Of a DNA stretch of 64,000 nt, positions 51,606-61,952 are shown piece by piece. Source of the stretch: Rubripirellula obstinata (lineage in GTDB: Bacteria; Planctomycetota; Planctomycetia; Pirellulales; Pirellulaceae); assembly GCF_001642955.1 (NCBI RefSeq), contig NZ_LWSK01000019.1, forward strand, positions 1 through 64,000. The letters run 5' to 3'. The notes beneath the pieces were generated by a model. That model was given only the letters and a program-made list of their open reading frames with translations, was not told the DNA's origin and ran no database searches. Position numbers and translations under genes: made by a program. Every line of letters starts with the position of its first letter. The stretch's first letter is position 1.

Positions 51606-54422
51606 TCATGTCAAACCTTTCATTCTTCGTACGCACCATTCGGTAACCAAACAACCCATCGCCACCCACAAACAAGACCAGCGATTCCAAAGCGGAACCC
51701 GTTCGGTTTGCGAGATGGTTTCCGGCATGCCAGCTTGAAGCGTCAACCATTCCGCCAACGCAGTTGGTGGAATCACATACCCACCACTGGCCTGAGCGAT
51801 TTGTTTCATCAAAGGTCGGTTGCAAGTCGTACTCACACGCTCGATGCCAGGCGACGTGACCACGTTGACAAAGGTTTCCACCTTTGCGCCGATGCCAATT
51901 GGATTATCCGGATTGTCTTGCAACGAGACGCGGTAGGCCCCCGCCTGCAAGTCATCAACTTTGGCAACGTACCGCCCAGGTTGCGTTTCGTCGGCTGCCA
52001 ATTCAAACCCTTGCGGTTGCTGTTGTCCGCCTTGGAATGACACTTGCAATTCAGCGTTCTGGACCGGTTCCCCGGAAGGTTCGGACAGGAACACTGAAAC
52101 CAGAATAGATTCTCCCACGTCGTAGCTAACCTTGTCGGTTGATAACCTAGCCAGCCCACTGTCGCTGCCTGGGTCGCTTGAAGTGATCCAGCGAAAAAGT
52201 TGTGCCCAAAAACGATGATGCAGACGATCCCCACGCCGATAACGCAGTCGGTAGGTGTCCGGTGCCGACAAGAAAACTACTCGTCCAGCACCCAATTGCT
52301 GCCAGCACAGCCATGTCGGCTTGGCGTTTGGATCCGTCGCAAGATTCCTGCCATCCGACGTGATTGCATCCGCGGGAACGGCATCCAACAATCGGCGGGC
52401 TGACGGACGAGGGACCGAGTACTGCGACAACCATGTGATCGGTTGCTCCTCAAAAACTTGCTTCCATAGCAGTTCTGATTTCGGCTTTGACTCGTCCAGC
52501 AAGACCGATTCCAGATCAGTCGCCAATCGGTTGACGCTAACGTGGTATTTGTCTGCCATTGCACCGGATTCAGATTTCTGAACAGGTAACAGACCTGCCA
52601 GCGGTTGGTCCTCGAACGCAGCGGGCATTCCGCTGCGCCCGGCGATCAAAATCGCAACGCCTCCTTTTTCTTTGACAAACTCAACCAACGATTCTTGGGA
52701 TTCGACAGGAAACTGATCCGGCGTCAGGTCGCCAATGACCGCGACGTCGTAGTCATTCCAAGCTTGCGAGGTGACCGGCAAGGCTGATTCGTCTTGAAGC
52801 TTGCCAGTCGCACGCAAACGCGGGTCGAACAGAATCATTTCATGTTCCAAGTGCTCATCACGAAAAAGTAATTGATCGAGATAACGGTATTCCCAGCGGC
52901 TGATTCGATCAGCAAGCATGACGCGGATCTTTGCTCGCACCACGCCCACGCGAAAAATGGCTCGGTTATTCGTCGTCGATGCCTCGCCCGCAAGCGGTAC
53001 GATCCTCAGCTCAAATTCGATTGAACCCCGCTGATTTGTCGGCACGGTGAAAGAGTGCCTCAAGTCCATCATTTCAGAATCCACCGAAAGTTGCTTCTGA
53101 TCAATTAATTCGTCGTCGGCTCGCAATTGCAGGTCAATTGTTTGGCCTTCGAAACCACTCGCAGAAACAAAGGTCTCGATCAAGATTTTGTCACCAAGCA
53201 TCACCGAACGCGGGTGGCCGACGTGGTAGAGCGACACATCACGGGGACGTTTCAGGCTGCCGATCGGGACAAAACTAATTGACAAATCATTTCGTTTTCT
53301 TGCGGCGTCGACTGGACTGGCGGTATCGGGAGCGTTGTGTGCCCCATCGGTCAAGAAAACGACGGACTGGATCGATTGACGGTGGGTGAGTTGCGTGATT
53401 TGCGTGATCGCAGCGGTCAGGTTCGTTGGCGAAGGCGTCTGCGTTTCCTGTTCTTTATCAACGTCAAACTCACTCTCGTCACTATCCATGTTTCTAGGTT
53501 TCGGCCATTGATGAGGCGATAAAACCGGCTTCAGTTCTTCGTCAAACGTAAATCGTTGAATGCTCACATGCGAATTGTCGGTTCCTGATTCGTTGCTTTC
53601 AGTTTGCCGCACCAACTGCATGACATCGGCACGCCGATCGACGCGTTCGGATGACGGCATCGATTGAGAAATCGTATCGCTCACTACTCGAGACCAAGTC
53701 TTGGTAAGTCGATTGAGATTCACTAACGCTTGCAGATACTCCAATGAGGTTTGAATTCGATCGCGTGAGTTGGCCTTTGATTCCTTCAAGTCAAGTTCAG
53801 TCACGAACTCGGCCAAATCATCACATTGCATGGCAAAGTCCTTGGCCCGTCCTTGGTCGCTCGAATCGTTCCAGTGATCACAAAAACGCTCGCCTAGCAG
53901 GATCGACGCGCGATTCAGTGCAAATGCGACTTCGTTAAATCTTTCTCTCAGTGCCGTCGAATTGGAACCTGTTTGCAATTGAGCCTGGGCCAAGGTCCAT
54001 CGCGATTGGGCAACATCCAGTGCCAAGGTCGCTGAATCGAGTGCGACTTGGGCATCGCGATCATCAGAGTTATCGGTGTTGTCGGATTCCAGGTTCGCCA
54101 GTTGCCAACGAACTCCGTGCCCTTCAATTACTGGATCGATGACATTCATGCTGTCGCTGTTGTCGACGACTAACGCAACCGATTTGGGTAACGTTGATCT
54201 GGTTTCTGTCATCCGAGCAGGTTGCAGGAACATCCACACCAACACACACAACGCGATCGCCCGCAAGCACCAGAATCCAAGTGCCCAACCCAGCCCGATC
54301 GCCTTTCGTTCCCGAACCAACATCCACCCACAAAGCATTAGCAATGCGGTTGCTGGTAAAACGACCGTCGGCGTTTGCAGGCCGCATTCAAAGACGAGTT
54401 GTTGGATTGTTTCAGTGTTCAT
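51606..54422 (-). CDS. Membrane protein with VWA-like (MIDAS) domain
   Basis: 938 residues. Two N-terminal membrane segments (about 15-35 and 45-65). A von Willebrand factor A-like domain starts with VALVVDNSDSM (MIDAS DxSxS) and includes VVFLTDGAHNAPD. Beyond it lie beta-sandwich regions and a part resembling glutamine-amidotransferase-like VWA proteins of planctomycetes (VKEKGGVAILIAGRSGMP, GRVVFLSAPDTYRLRYR). A final hydrophobic segment near 915-935 probably spans the membrane. It ends 23 bases before the 1331-residue gene. It is part of the MoxR-BatA operon, where VWA proteins act as metal-dependent interaction partners. Confidence 0.82.
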   Translation of the reverse strand: MNTETIQQLVFECGLQTPTVVLPATALLMLCGWMLVRERKAIGLGWALGFWCLRAIALCVLVWMFLQPARMTETRSTLPKSVALVVDNSDSMNVIDPVIEGHGVRWQLANLESDNTDNSDDRDAQVALDSATLALDVAQSRWTLAQAQLQTGSNSTALRERFNEVAFALNRASILLGERFCDHWNDSSDQGRAKDFAMQCDDLAEFVTELDLKESKANSRDRIQTSLEYLQALVNLNRLTKTWSRVVSDTISQSMPSSERVDRRADVMQLVRQTESNESGTDNSHVSIQRFTFDEELKPVLSPHQWPKPRNMDSDESEFDVDKEQETQTPSPTNLTAAITQITQLTHRQSIQSVVFLTDGAHNAPDTASPVDAARKRNDLSISFVPIGSLKRPRDVSLYHVGHPRSVMLGDKILIETFVSASGFEGQTIDLQLRADDELIDQKQLSVDSEMMDLRHSFTVPTNQRGSIEFELRIVPLAGEASTTNNRAIFRVGVVRAKIRVMLADRISRWEYRYLDQLLFRDEHLEHEMILFDPRLRATGKLQDESALPVTSQAWNDYDVAVIGDLTPDQFPVESQESLVEFVKEKGGVAILIAGRSGMPAAFEDQPLAGLLPVQKSESGAMADKYHVSVNRLATDLESVLLDESKPKSELLWKQVFEEQPITWLSQYSVPRPSARRLLDAVPADAITSDGRNLATDPNAKPTWLCWQQLGAGRVVFLSAPDTYRLRYRRGDRLHHRFWAQLFRWITSSDPGSDSGLARLSTDKVSYDVGESILVSVFLSEPSGEPVQNAELQVSFQGGQQQPQGFELAADETQPGRYVAKVDDLQAGAYRVSLQDNPDNPIGIGAKVETFVNVVTSPGIERVSTTCNRPLMKQIAQASGGYVIPPTALAEWLTLQAGMPETISQTERVPLWNRWSCLWVAMGCLVTEWCVRRMKGLT

Positions 54423-54437
54423 GCTGCTTTTTGGGAA

Positions 54438-56777
54438 CTAGCGATAGCCGGGTGATTGCTGAATCCATTCCAACTGTTTGGCCGCAGTGTTGCTGACTCC
54501 ACTTCGGCGTTGGCTCACGCGGCCCGCCAACAGCAATTCGAATATCAACAAGGCTACCAGTGACAACAGAATCCATTGCCAGATTGGGAAACCGCCGGTG
54601 CTAGATGCCGAAGGGCTGTATTGCAACCAGAATGTTTGGGCATCTTCTTGTAAGTCTTTACTGGAATTTGCTAGATCGAACTGGCCAATGTCTTTTAGCC
54701 AAGAACGAGTTTCCGCGAGTAACGGCTGGGCCAATAGTTCTTCGCGAGCGGGTTGGACGTAGAACGGGATTTCAATTGGATCGCTGGACATCGCGGACGC
54801 CTTGGCCCGGTACAGTCCTGGCAAACGAGTTTCAAAGAAGCGAAATGTTCCGACAGGCTGATCGACGCCGTGCGATTGCGGGTCTTCGGTAAGATCAATG
54901 CTGGTGCCGTTGGGAAAGCGGAGCAAGGCTGGTCGAGAACTGCGATCCGCAAATTTCCAGACCAACGGGGATCCCGCTGACAAGTTCAAATTTGTCGCCG
55001 ACGGTTGACTTAAGTATGTGATCCATTCATGGACCGTCACGACAAAACTGTTTGTCACCGGCCAATTCGTCGTTTCGATTGCGATCGGAACCGCTTGAAA
55101 CAGAACTCGTCCCTGACCAATCGAATTTTCGACCACCAAAGGCACATCGTTGCTTGATCGCAGAGGAATTGACACTTCATCCCCCAACAGCAACGGGCGA
55201 AACATCGCGTGCTGCTTTATTGTTACCTGATCCAAATCAATGCGTTGCTGGTCGGATAAAACTCGATTCGCCGGATGCTGTTTTGAAGGTGGATGGATGC
55301 GTATGGCAGTGGTTTCCACCTCTGCTTCATCGGGGGATTTTTCCTTGGGCGAATCAACGAGCGGCAACGGGCTTAGCCCATTGCCATCTTGAAACCAGCA
55401 AGAGTTGAATGCATCAACATCGGGATCTGGACTGATGATGACCCAAACGCCACAACCTCGGCGTACTTCTGGCAACAGGAGGTCGGAAAATTCTGGCGAT
55501 TCATTGTTGGTGCCGACCACGATGATCGCACTGTATTTCGCCAAGTCTTCGCTGCCGACCTCGGTCGCGGAAATGATCGTTGGTGCAAAAACAGAGTGGT
55601 AATCTCCACTCGCTTCCTCGCCTTGATAGCCGAGAGCCAAGGTTAGGAATTTGATCTGCTGAGATTGTAGATCGGTAGTGGCGGACGGGGACTGATTGTC
55701 GACAAACAAGATCGGGATCTGCTGAACAACTTCAATGATCTTGGTCGCTGATGAGTCCTCCGGCAAATCGTCTGGTTTTTCCTGTTCCAATCTTCCATCG
55801 ACCACGACCGGTCCCTCGGTCTTTAACTTTGCCGACCAGAACACTTCGGTCGATTGGCCCGGTTTCAGACCCGTTACGCTGCTGTGACCCGCCACTTCTC
55901 CGTCCAGTTGCCACGCCAGTTGACAGGCGTCTGAAGCGACCGTCCCGGTGTTGCGAATCTCGGCACTCATCCGCACCGATTCCTTCACGCCAATTCGATC
56001 ATTGTCGGAATTTAATTGAATCACCGACAGGTTCCTGAACGAACTGGATGCCGATTCGATTTCCAGCACTTGAATCTGCACTGGCAAGTTGCTTTCATCG
56101 ATCATCGATCGCAATCGCGCAAGCGTCGCTGGACTTGAACCGAGCCAAGCGGGTGTCGTGCCGTCGGTAACGACAACGATGCGTTGAGCTGGACGCGGAC
56201 GCGTTGAAGTTTCGCGATCGCCTGCGGCACTGATCGCTTTTTGCACGCAGCCCATCAGATTCGCCGTTCCCAGAGTCGCGTGGTGGTTGGCTAGTTCCGC
56301 CAACGCACTTTTTCCTGGCAATGATTCAGCCAATCGCGGCTGATCGCCAACCCAACGCCCACCTCCGCTGGCCAACATCAACTGAAAAGGTAGGTCCTTG
56401 GGCGATTGAGAGATCGTTTCCTGTGCAGCGTTACGGATTTGATCAAACACGGGGTTGCCCCCGAATCGCCGAGCGGTCGAGAGGGAGTCATCGACGATTA
56501 CAATCAGCTCGCGGTTGGAAGAACCACCGCTGCTGCCCCAAAGAACCATTGGGCGAGCGAGCGCGAACACCAAACCGGCGACGAACAAGCAACGAGCCAG
56601 CAACAACAGTAACGATTCGGGAAATCGCATGCGTCGTCGATCGTTGACTGCGGCCTGCATGAATCGCATGGCACCCCAGTGCATGGTATTCCGCTGACGC
56701 CGCCGCATAAAATGCAACAGCAGCGGGACCGCGATCAACGGAAGAGCAAACAAAAAAAGGCTGCTGAGAAAGGTCAT
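54438..56777 (-). CDS. BatA-type membrane protein with VWA domain
   Basis: 779 residues. The N-terminus LFALPLIAVPLLLHFMRRRQ is the aerotolerance-regulator (BatA) N-terminal segment, with a second membrane helix near 58-78 and a C-terminal one (WILLSLVALLIFELLLAG). The VWA MIDAS motif is VIVDDSLST. A periplasmic beta-rich domain follows. The start codon is ATG 56777 (a TTG directly precedes it). It is followed by the second VWA gene after 15 bases. With MoxR and DUF58 it forms the conserved MoxR-VWA assembly seen in many bacteria, thought to be chaperone-like for envelope or metal-cofactor proteins. Confidence 0.85.
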   Translation of the reverse strand: MTFLSSLFLFALPLIAVPLLLHFMRRRQRNTMHWGAMRFMQAAVNDRRRMRFPESLLLLLARCLFVAGLVFALARPMVLWGSSGGSSNRELIVIVDDSLSTARRFGGNPVFDQIRNAAQETISQSPKDLPFQLMLASGGGRWVGDQPRLAESLPGKSALAELANHHATLGTANLMGCVQKAISAAGDRETSTRPRPAQRIVVVTDGTTPAWLGSSPATLARLRSMIDESNLPVQIQVLEIESASSSFRNLSVIQLNSDNDRIGVKESVRMSAEIRNTGTVASDACQLAWQLDGEVAGHSSVTGLKPGQSTEVFWSAKLKTEGPVVVDGRLEQEKPDDLPEDSSATKIIEVVQQIPILFVDNQSPSATTDLQSQQIKFLTLALGYQGEEASGDYHSVFAPTIISATEVGSEDLAKYSAIIVVGTNNESPEFSDLLLPEVRRGCGVWVIISPDPDVDAFNSCWFQDGNGLSPLPLVDSPKEKSPDEAEVETTAIRIHPPSKQHPANRVLSDQQRIDLDQVTIKQHAMFRPLLLGDEVSIPLRSSNDVPLVVENSIGQGRVLFQAVPIAIETTNWPVTNSFVVTVHEWITYLSQPSATNLNLSAGSPLVWKFADRSSRPALLRFPNGTSIDLTEDPQSHGVDQPVGTFRFFETRLPGLYRAKASAMSSDPIEIPFYVQPAREELLAQPLLAETRSWLKDIGQFDLANSSKDLQEDAQTFWLQYSPSASSTGGFPIWQWILLSLVALLIFELLLAGRVSQRRSGVSNTAAKQLEWIQQSPGYR

Positions 56778-56832
56778 CAATCAAGCGTAAAAAAGGAAGT
56801 CGGGCAAGTGACGGTCGCGGCGGTTGGAATCG

Positions 56833-57834
56833 CTAATTTCCTTTGCCGTGCATGGATTGGCGGCGCAGCAAGTATTTCGACAACACGTCCGCCAACGGTT
56901 GATCAGTCGTGATCACGATGTGGTCGCAGCCAGTCTTGCGAATTTCCTCGCCTAAATCATTCATGTGTTGCTGATAGCTGGCTTGGTAAGCATTGCGAAT
57001 TCTTGCGAAATCGACCTCCATCGACGGTAGCGTTCTCTCAAGATCAATGACTTCACCACCGCCTGGAAGGTCAAGTGTAAGTTCCTCGGGGGCGATGATT
57101 TGAAACACGATCACATCGTTGCCTCGCGTCCGCAGGTGTTTCAAACGCGTCACCAACGGCTCGATGTCGCCGTAACAATCCGAGAAAATGATCACCAAAC
57201 CTTTTCGCCGCATGCGATGCGACAAGGTGTCCAGCGAAGCCTCCACCCCGTTTGCGCCTTCGGGCTGTGTCTGCGTTAAATGTTGCAACAAAGTTTGAAA
57301 GTGACTCGATCGCGGTTGAGCGGGAAGGAAGATCGATCGACCTTTGCCCTGCATCGAAAGCCCGACTGAATCTCTTTGTTTTAGCAACAGCCGGGCCAAA
57401 CAAGCTGCGGCCGTGCGGGCGTAGTCGAATTTGGATACCGTCGCCATGCCGAACTGCATCGAGCCGCTGGTGTCGACCACGATCCATCCTTGCAAATTTG
57501 TTTCGTCCCGAAACTGTTTGATGTAGTAACGGTCGCGTCGTGCGAACAGTCGCCAATCAATGTGTCGCAATTCATCTCCATTGACATAAGGACGATGGTC
57601 TTCAAATTCGCTGCACCCGCCCTTGTGAGTCGATCGGTGGATGCCTGACATCGTGCCGTCGACCATCATGCGCGACACGAAATCCAAACCGCCGATGCTC
57701 GATAGCACCTTTGGGTCAAGTAAATCGTTCGTTGATGTTTGGTTGGACTGATTGATCGCCACCGGGGCATCAAGCTGCGAACGATTGCTTCCGCGGCTGA
57801 TGGATTGAATAAAGTTCTGGACACGGTTGATCAT
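56833..57834 (-). CDS. DUF58 domain protein
   Basis: 333 residues. The DUF58 core FEDHRPYVNGDELRHIDWRL is present (77-96, then FARRDRYY), followed by the VWA-like DTSGS (121-125, in VVDTSGSMQFG). DUF58 proteins accompany MoxR AAA+ ATPases and act as their partner. No membrane segment is evident, so it probably works at the cytoplasmic face. Only two bases separate it from the MoxR stop codon. A 55-base gap leads to the BatA gene. Confidence 0.92.
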   Translation of the reverse strand: MINRVQNFIQSISRGSNRSQLDAPVAINQSNQTSTNDLLDPKVLSSIGGLDFVSRMMVDGTMSGIHRSTHKGGCSEFEDHRPYVNGDELRHIDWRLFARRDRYYIKQFRDETNLQGWIVVDTSGSMQFGMATVSKFDYARTAAACLARLLLKQRDSVGLSMQGKGRSIFLPAQPRSSHFQTLLQHLTQTQPEGANGVEASLDTLSHRMRRKGLVIIFSDCYGDIEPLVTRLKHLRTRGNDVIVFQIIAPEELTLDLPGGGEVIDLERTLPSMEVDFARIRNAYQASYQQHMNDLGEEIRKTGCDHIVITTDQPLADVLSKYLLRRQSMHGKGN

Positions 57835-57836
57835 GG

Positions 57837-58859
57837 TTAGACCACCGACGCCAATAAGTCATCGATCATCTGCTCGATACCAACGCCGGCGGCTTCGGCG
57901 TTAAACGTGGGAACCAAACGGTGTCGTAGAACAGGTCGGGCGATCGCGATCAGGTCATCGGTTGTTGCGTGAACTCGCTTGTTTAAGATCGCTCTCGCTT
58001 TGGCTGCCATCAAAAGAGCAATCGTGGCCCGTGGGCCTGCACCATATTGAATCATGTTTTTCAACGAGTCCGGCAAACGACCTTCGTCGGGTCGCGAAGC
58101 CCGGACTAGGTCCAAGGCAAGTTCGTAGACAGGATCGCCAACGATCACTTCGCGTACAAGCGTCTGCATTTGGCAGATTCGAGTCGCGTCCATGACGGGC
58201 GTAGGTTGCGGGCGATGACTGGAAACTTGGCGGCGACAGATCTCTTTTTCATCCGCCCGCGATGGATAGTCGATGTTGACCTTAAACAGAAAACGGTCCA
58301 GTTGAGCTTCTGGAAGCGGGTAGGTTCCTTCCACTTCGATCGGGTTTTGCGTCGCCAACACAAAAAACGGCGATGCCATCGGATAGGTTTCACCGCTGAT
58401 GGTCACTTGGCGTTCTTCCATGGCTTCCAACAAAGCACTTTGGCTCTTGGGAGGCGTGCGGTTGATCTCGTCAGCCAGCAATAAATTGCAAAAGATCGGT
58501 CCTTTGATGAATCGCAATTCGCGTTTGCCTGTCGATCGGTCTTCTTGCAACACTTCGCTGCCGGTGATATCGGCCGGCATCAAATCAGGCGTAAACTGAA
58601 TGCGATTAAAGCTCAAATGCAACAACTGTCCCATTTGCGAGATCAGCAGCGTTTTCGCCAAACCCGGCATGCCCTGCAAAATACAGTGACCACGACAAAT
58701 CATCGCGATGGTTAGCTGCTCGATGACATCCTCCATCCCAACGATGGTCTCACTAAGTTGATCGCAGAACGCTCGATAATCGTGATGGATTTGTTCGACC
58801 GCTCGCTCAACTTCCGCGGGTGATGAGTGATTCGTGATGACAGGTTCGGGATGATTCAT
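57837..58859 (-). CDS. MoxR family AAA+ ATPase
   Basis: 340 residues. Walker A is GMPGLAKT (63-70), Walker [10 protein letters not shown] (125-133), and sensor/arginine-finger regions include [20 protein letters not shown] and [16 protein letters not shown]. MoxR ATPases remodel or activate client proteins together with DUF58/VWA proteins. I chose ATG 58859, with gagg 7 bases upstream; a TTG at 58880 lacks a ribosome-binding site. The clients are likely the downstream-encoded envelope proteins. Upstream, a 120-base gap separates it from the EF-hand gene. Confidence 0.95.
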   Translation of the reverse strand: MNHPEPVITNHSSPAEVERAVEQIHHDYRAFCDQLSETIVGMEDVIEQLTIAMICRGHCILQGMPGLAKTLLISQMGQLLHLSFNRIQFTPDLMPADITGSEVLQEDRSTGKRELRFIKGPIFCNLLLADEINRTPPKSQSALLEAMEERQVTISGETYPMASPFFVLATQNPIEVEGTYPLPEAQLDRFLFKVNIDYPSRADEKEICRRQVSSHRPQPTPVMDATRICQMQTLVREVIVGDPVYELALDLVRASRPDEGRLPDSLKNMIQYGAGPRATIALLMAAKARAILNKRVHATTDDLIAIARPVLRHRLVPTFNAEAAGVGIEQMIDDLLASVV

Positions 58860-58979
58860 CAATGCCTCGAAGTTGGACAAGGGAGGTAGTTATTGATTCG
58901 TGCTGTTGTGTTCTGCGTTTGACATCGGCGACGGTTCGATTCGGGGACGTTCTTTCGTCGAACGTTCTATCTGGCCTGT

Positions 58980-60554
58980 TCAATCTGGTTGGGCGTTTAG
59001 AACTTCTTCGACTGACAATCGATCGTTTTGGTCTGCATCGATTTTGTCGAATGATTCGCGAACGCCAAGAAACTCTTCTCGTGTCAATGTTCGATCGCCG
59101 TCTTGATCCATGCTGGAAAACCAAGCGGGGGAATTCTGAATGGCTTGCCGATTTTTTTGCTCGGACTTTCGGGTGATTGTAATGTCATCTGACAGAGCTT
59201 GATGAGCGCTGACGCCGCGACCGACGCACAGTCGCACCAGGACGGGCAATTCGGCGGTGGTCAGGATGCCGTCGGCGTTGTCGTCCAGCGCCGTGATGAT
59301 CTCGCTGACGCGACGGCGTTCGTTGGCACTTAGCGTCCAGTTGCCGTCGCTGTCGACTTGTTGGAACAACGCGTTCGCTTCCAGTACCACGCCAATCGAA
59401 ACCTGGTCAGGTTTTTTGTGACTGCTATCGTTTTGAGCTGCATTGATCGCAATGGCGAAATGGGGGCGAGAAAGCAGAGCGATCTGACTGCTTGTCGAAT
59501 CTGCGTCCAGTGATTGCATGGTTGCTGTTGATAGGTTCCACGATTCGTCCAAGTGACATTCTTTGACCGCCAAGCCTGAAATTTTCGTGTCATTGTGAAA
59601 AGAAACCGTGATGTTCAAGTCAGCGGTAAGCTTGGATTGATTCGCGTCCCAGGATTTCCAACGAACGGATTCTGAACTTCGGTTGCGATGAGTGGTCCGA
59701 GAGTTCATGCCCTGCTTCAGCTCAAACCAATCCAGTCGCCCATTGGAATTCGCATCGCAATCATTCAATGCGTTTAGCGCAGCGTCACGCTCCGGTGAAG
59801 AAATCGAACCGTCCTGGTTGGTGTCCAGGAAAGCAAACAGGGGCAAGGTCTCGTGTCTTTGTGATCCAAATTCGTAAGTGGTCTTCAACAACGCGGGGCC
59901 GCCAGCAATGTCTGCGAAACGGCGACGTAGTTCGTGCCGCGTCAGTCGGTCGCCCCGTGAACGAGCGTAGGAAGCCAATCGTTGGTGGACGGAAGCCTTG
60001 ATGTAGGCCTTGGGGGCCAGATTCTTGGGTGGCGGGGAACTTTCGCTTGCAGACTTATCGAAGGTGTCTTGGTTTTGCTCATTTGGCTTGTCTCGGCTTG
60101 CTTCATTTTTTTTGGCCATGCTCGCAAGCTCTAGCAAGTCATCAATCGTTCTTTCTCGATCAGCGCGGAATGCCTTTCCATGGATGGTCGTTTCGAATCG
60201 AAGATAAATGGGGCCGGACGGAGTCGTTAACTCGATGCCAAACAACGCGTCGTTAGGATCGGATTCGGTGGCGATTTCCCAACGCCCCAGCCGAGAACGT
60301 TGGTAGTGCGAAAGCGGATCGATCCGTGTCGTGCTGGTCGCGTAGCCCGGATAGCCGGGCATCAACGAATTCTTCGTGGTCGTTTTCAGAACCTGAACAG
60401 GAATATGCTGGACCGAATCACTTGATTGTCCGTGCGACACTTTCACGTTCGCGCATGTTGTCAACACAACGGCCAACACCAATCCGATGAAACCAGATCG
60501 GTAGCTGGCCGCTAGGGTGGATGCATCGATCGAACTGTCAGGGAGGTGCAACAA
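58980..60554 (-). CDS. Secreted EF-hand (calcium-binding) protein
   Basis: 524 residues, TTG start at 60554 (no ATG before the signal peptide FIGLVLAVVLTTCANVKVSH, about 22-41). Six EF-hand-like loops are visible: DTNQDGSISSPE, DANSNGRLDWFE, DSDGNWTLSANE, DDNADGILTTAE, DQDGDRTLTREE and DADQNDRLSVEE. Several have all the usual acidic positions. The family is common in planctomycetes near DUF1501/DUF1549 genes, where it may bind calcium or link proteins at the cell surface. It is 47 bases downstream of the DUF1501 gene. No enzymatic domain. Confidence 0.85.
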   Translation of the reverse strand: MLHLPDSSIDASTLAASYRSGFIGLVLAVVLTTCANVKVSHGQSSDSVQHIPVQVLKTTTKNSLMPGYPGYATSTTRIDPLSHYQRSRLGRWEIATESDPNDALFGIELTTPSGPIYLRFETTIHGKAFRADRERTIDDLLELASMAKKNEASRDKPNEQNQDTFDKSASESSPPPKNLAPKAYIKASVHQRLASYARSRGDRLTRHELRRRFADIAGGPALLKTTYEFGSQRHETLPLFAFLDTNQDGSISSPERDAALNALNDCDANSNGRLDWFELKQGMNSRTTHRNRSSESVRWKSWDANQSKLTADLNITVSFHNDTKISGLAVKECHLDESWNLSTATMQSLDADSTSSQIALLSRPHFAIAINAAQNDSSHKKPDQVSIGVVLEANALFQQVDSDGNWTLSANERRRVSEIITALDDNADGILTTAELPVLVRLCVGRGVSAHQALSDDITITRKSEQKNRQAIQNSPAWFSSMDQDGDRTLTREEFLGVRESFDKIDADQNDRLSVEEVLNAQPD

Positions 60555-60601
60555 GGATTTGCGTGATTAGGTTTTGTGGTGAGAAGATGAGATCGCGGTC
60601 T

Positions 60602-61942
60602 CTATGCCAGGAGATCATCAATGGGGTCTGCATCGACAATCGCGACGGGCCGGCCGGTATTGGTTTCGTGTTGGGTTGCTGGATCGACGCCCAATGCGGA
60701 ACACAGCGTTGCCAGCACGTTGCCGACCCCGCACTTGTTTTCTTCCACATGCACCCCATCGGCGCTGGTGCGTCCGTAGGCTTGCCCGCCCGCGATTCCG
60801 CCACCACCCAGCACACAGGTCCAGGCTTGTGGGAAGTGGTCGCGTCCGCCCTGGCTGTTGATGTTGGGCGTGCGACCGAACTCTCCCATCCAAAGAATCG
60901 TTGTCGATTCCAGCAACCCGCGGTCTTCCAGATCACGCATCAAGGTGGCCCAGCCTGAATCGAGTTCCTGCGACAATGATTTCACGGACTCGAAAATGTT
61001 GGAGTGCGTATCCCAGCCGACGCTGGCTGTCGTTGAACTATCAAGGTTCACTTCGACGAACGCGGCACCATGTTCGACCAATCGTCTTGCCAACAGGCAG
61101 CCTTGTCCAAAAACGCCGCCACCATAATCTTGTCGAAGCTTTTTAGGCTCCTTCGACAGATCAAACGCGGACGCAGAATCGCCGTTCATCAACTGAACGG
61201 CTCCTTCATAAACTGTTTGATGTGCCAAAGCAGCGGGTGAGACGTGTTGGCCAACGAACGATGCTTGATGTGACTTTAACAGGTCTAACCGCCTCGCCAT
61301 TCGATCCGTTTCCACGCCCGCTGGAGGCCTGAGACCGGGGACATTTAAGCTGGCGAAGTTGCGAGACGAATCTTGATTCGAGTCGTTTCCGGGACGCTGA
61401 AATTGACCACCCGATCCGGTCACCCGAAGCGGACTGTAACGAGGCCCCAGAAAGCCCGACCCGGTCGAAGAATCTGAAAAGAGTTGCCCCTGACCGACGC
61501 TGATGAAGTTTGGAAGCGCGTCTTTCGTGTCGCCAAGCTCTCGAGCCAACACCGAACCCATCGACGGATAGTCGATCGCCCCCATCGGCGTCTGCCCGGT
61601 TTGCATGAGGTGCGTGCCGCGAGTGTGGTCGCCTTCCTTGGTGCTGAGACTTCGGACAATGGCTAACTTGTCCGCCTGTTTGGCTAATTGAGGAAGATGC
61701 TCGCTGATGCGAATACCAGGCACATTGGTCACGATCTCGCCGAATTCACCACCGTTTTCGTGATTCGGTTTGGGATCAAAGGTGTCAAGTTGGCTTGGGC
61801 CACCGCCCATCCACAACACAATGCAGTGGCGGCGACGATTCGGATCCTCCGCGACCCGATCGGCGAATGCGGGCATCCAACCACTTGCGGTAACCGTGCA
61901 AACGCCGGTCGCGGCTGCCTGAAAAATGCTTCGACGGTGCAT
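60602..61942 (-). CDS. DUF1501 domain protein (sulfatase-like fold)
   Basis: 446 residues. The TAT-like start MHRRSIFQAAATGVCTVTAS is followed by the DUF1501 landmarks HCIVLWMGGGPSQLDTFDPKP (40-60 region), THLMQTGQ, WDTHSNIF and GEFGRTPNINSQGGRDHFP. The fold is alkaline-phosphatase-like, probably an exported enzyme or carrier partner of DUF1549 proteins, with which it is always found in planctomycetes. The start is ATG 61942 (aggag 7 bases upstream). It lies 10 bases after the DUF1549 gene's stop. Confidence 0.93.
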   Translation of the reverse strand: MHRRSIFQAAATGVCTVTASGWMPAFADRVAEDPNRRRHCIVLWMGGGPSQLDTFDPKPNHENGGEFGEIVTNVPGIRISEHLPQLAKQADKLAIVRSLSTKEGDHTRGTHLMQTGQTPMGAIDYPSMGSVLARELGDTKDALPNFISVGQGQLFSDSSTGSGFLGPRYSPLRVTGSGGQFQRPGNDSNQDSSRNFASLNVPGLRPPAGVETDRMARRLDLLKSHQASFVGQHVSPAALAHQTVYEGAVQLMNGDSASAFDLSKEPKKLRQDYGGGVFGQGCLLARRLVEHGAAFVEVNLDSSTTASVGWDTHSNIFESVKSLSQELDSGWATLMRDLEDRGLLESTTILWMGEFGRTPNINSQGGRDHFPQAWTCVLGGGGIAGGQAYGRTSADGVHVEENKCGVGNVLATLCSALGVDPATQHETNTGRPVAIVDADPIDDLLA

Positions 61943-61952
61943 CACTTTGCTC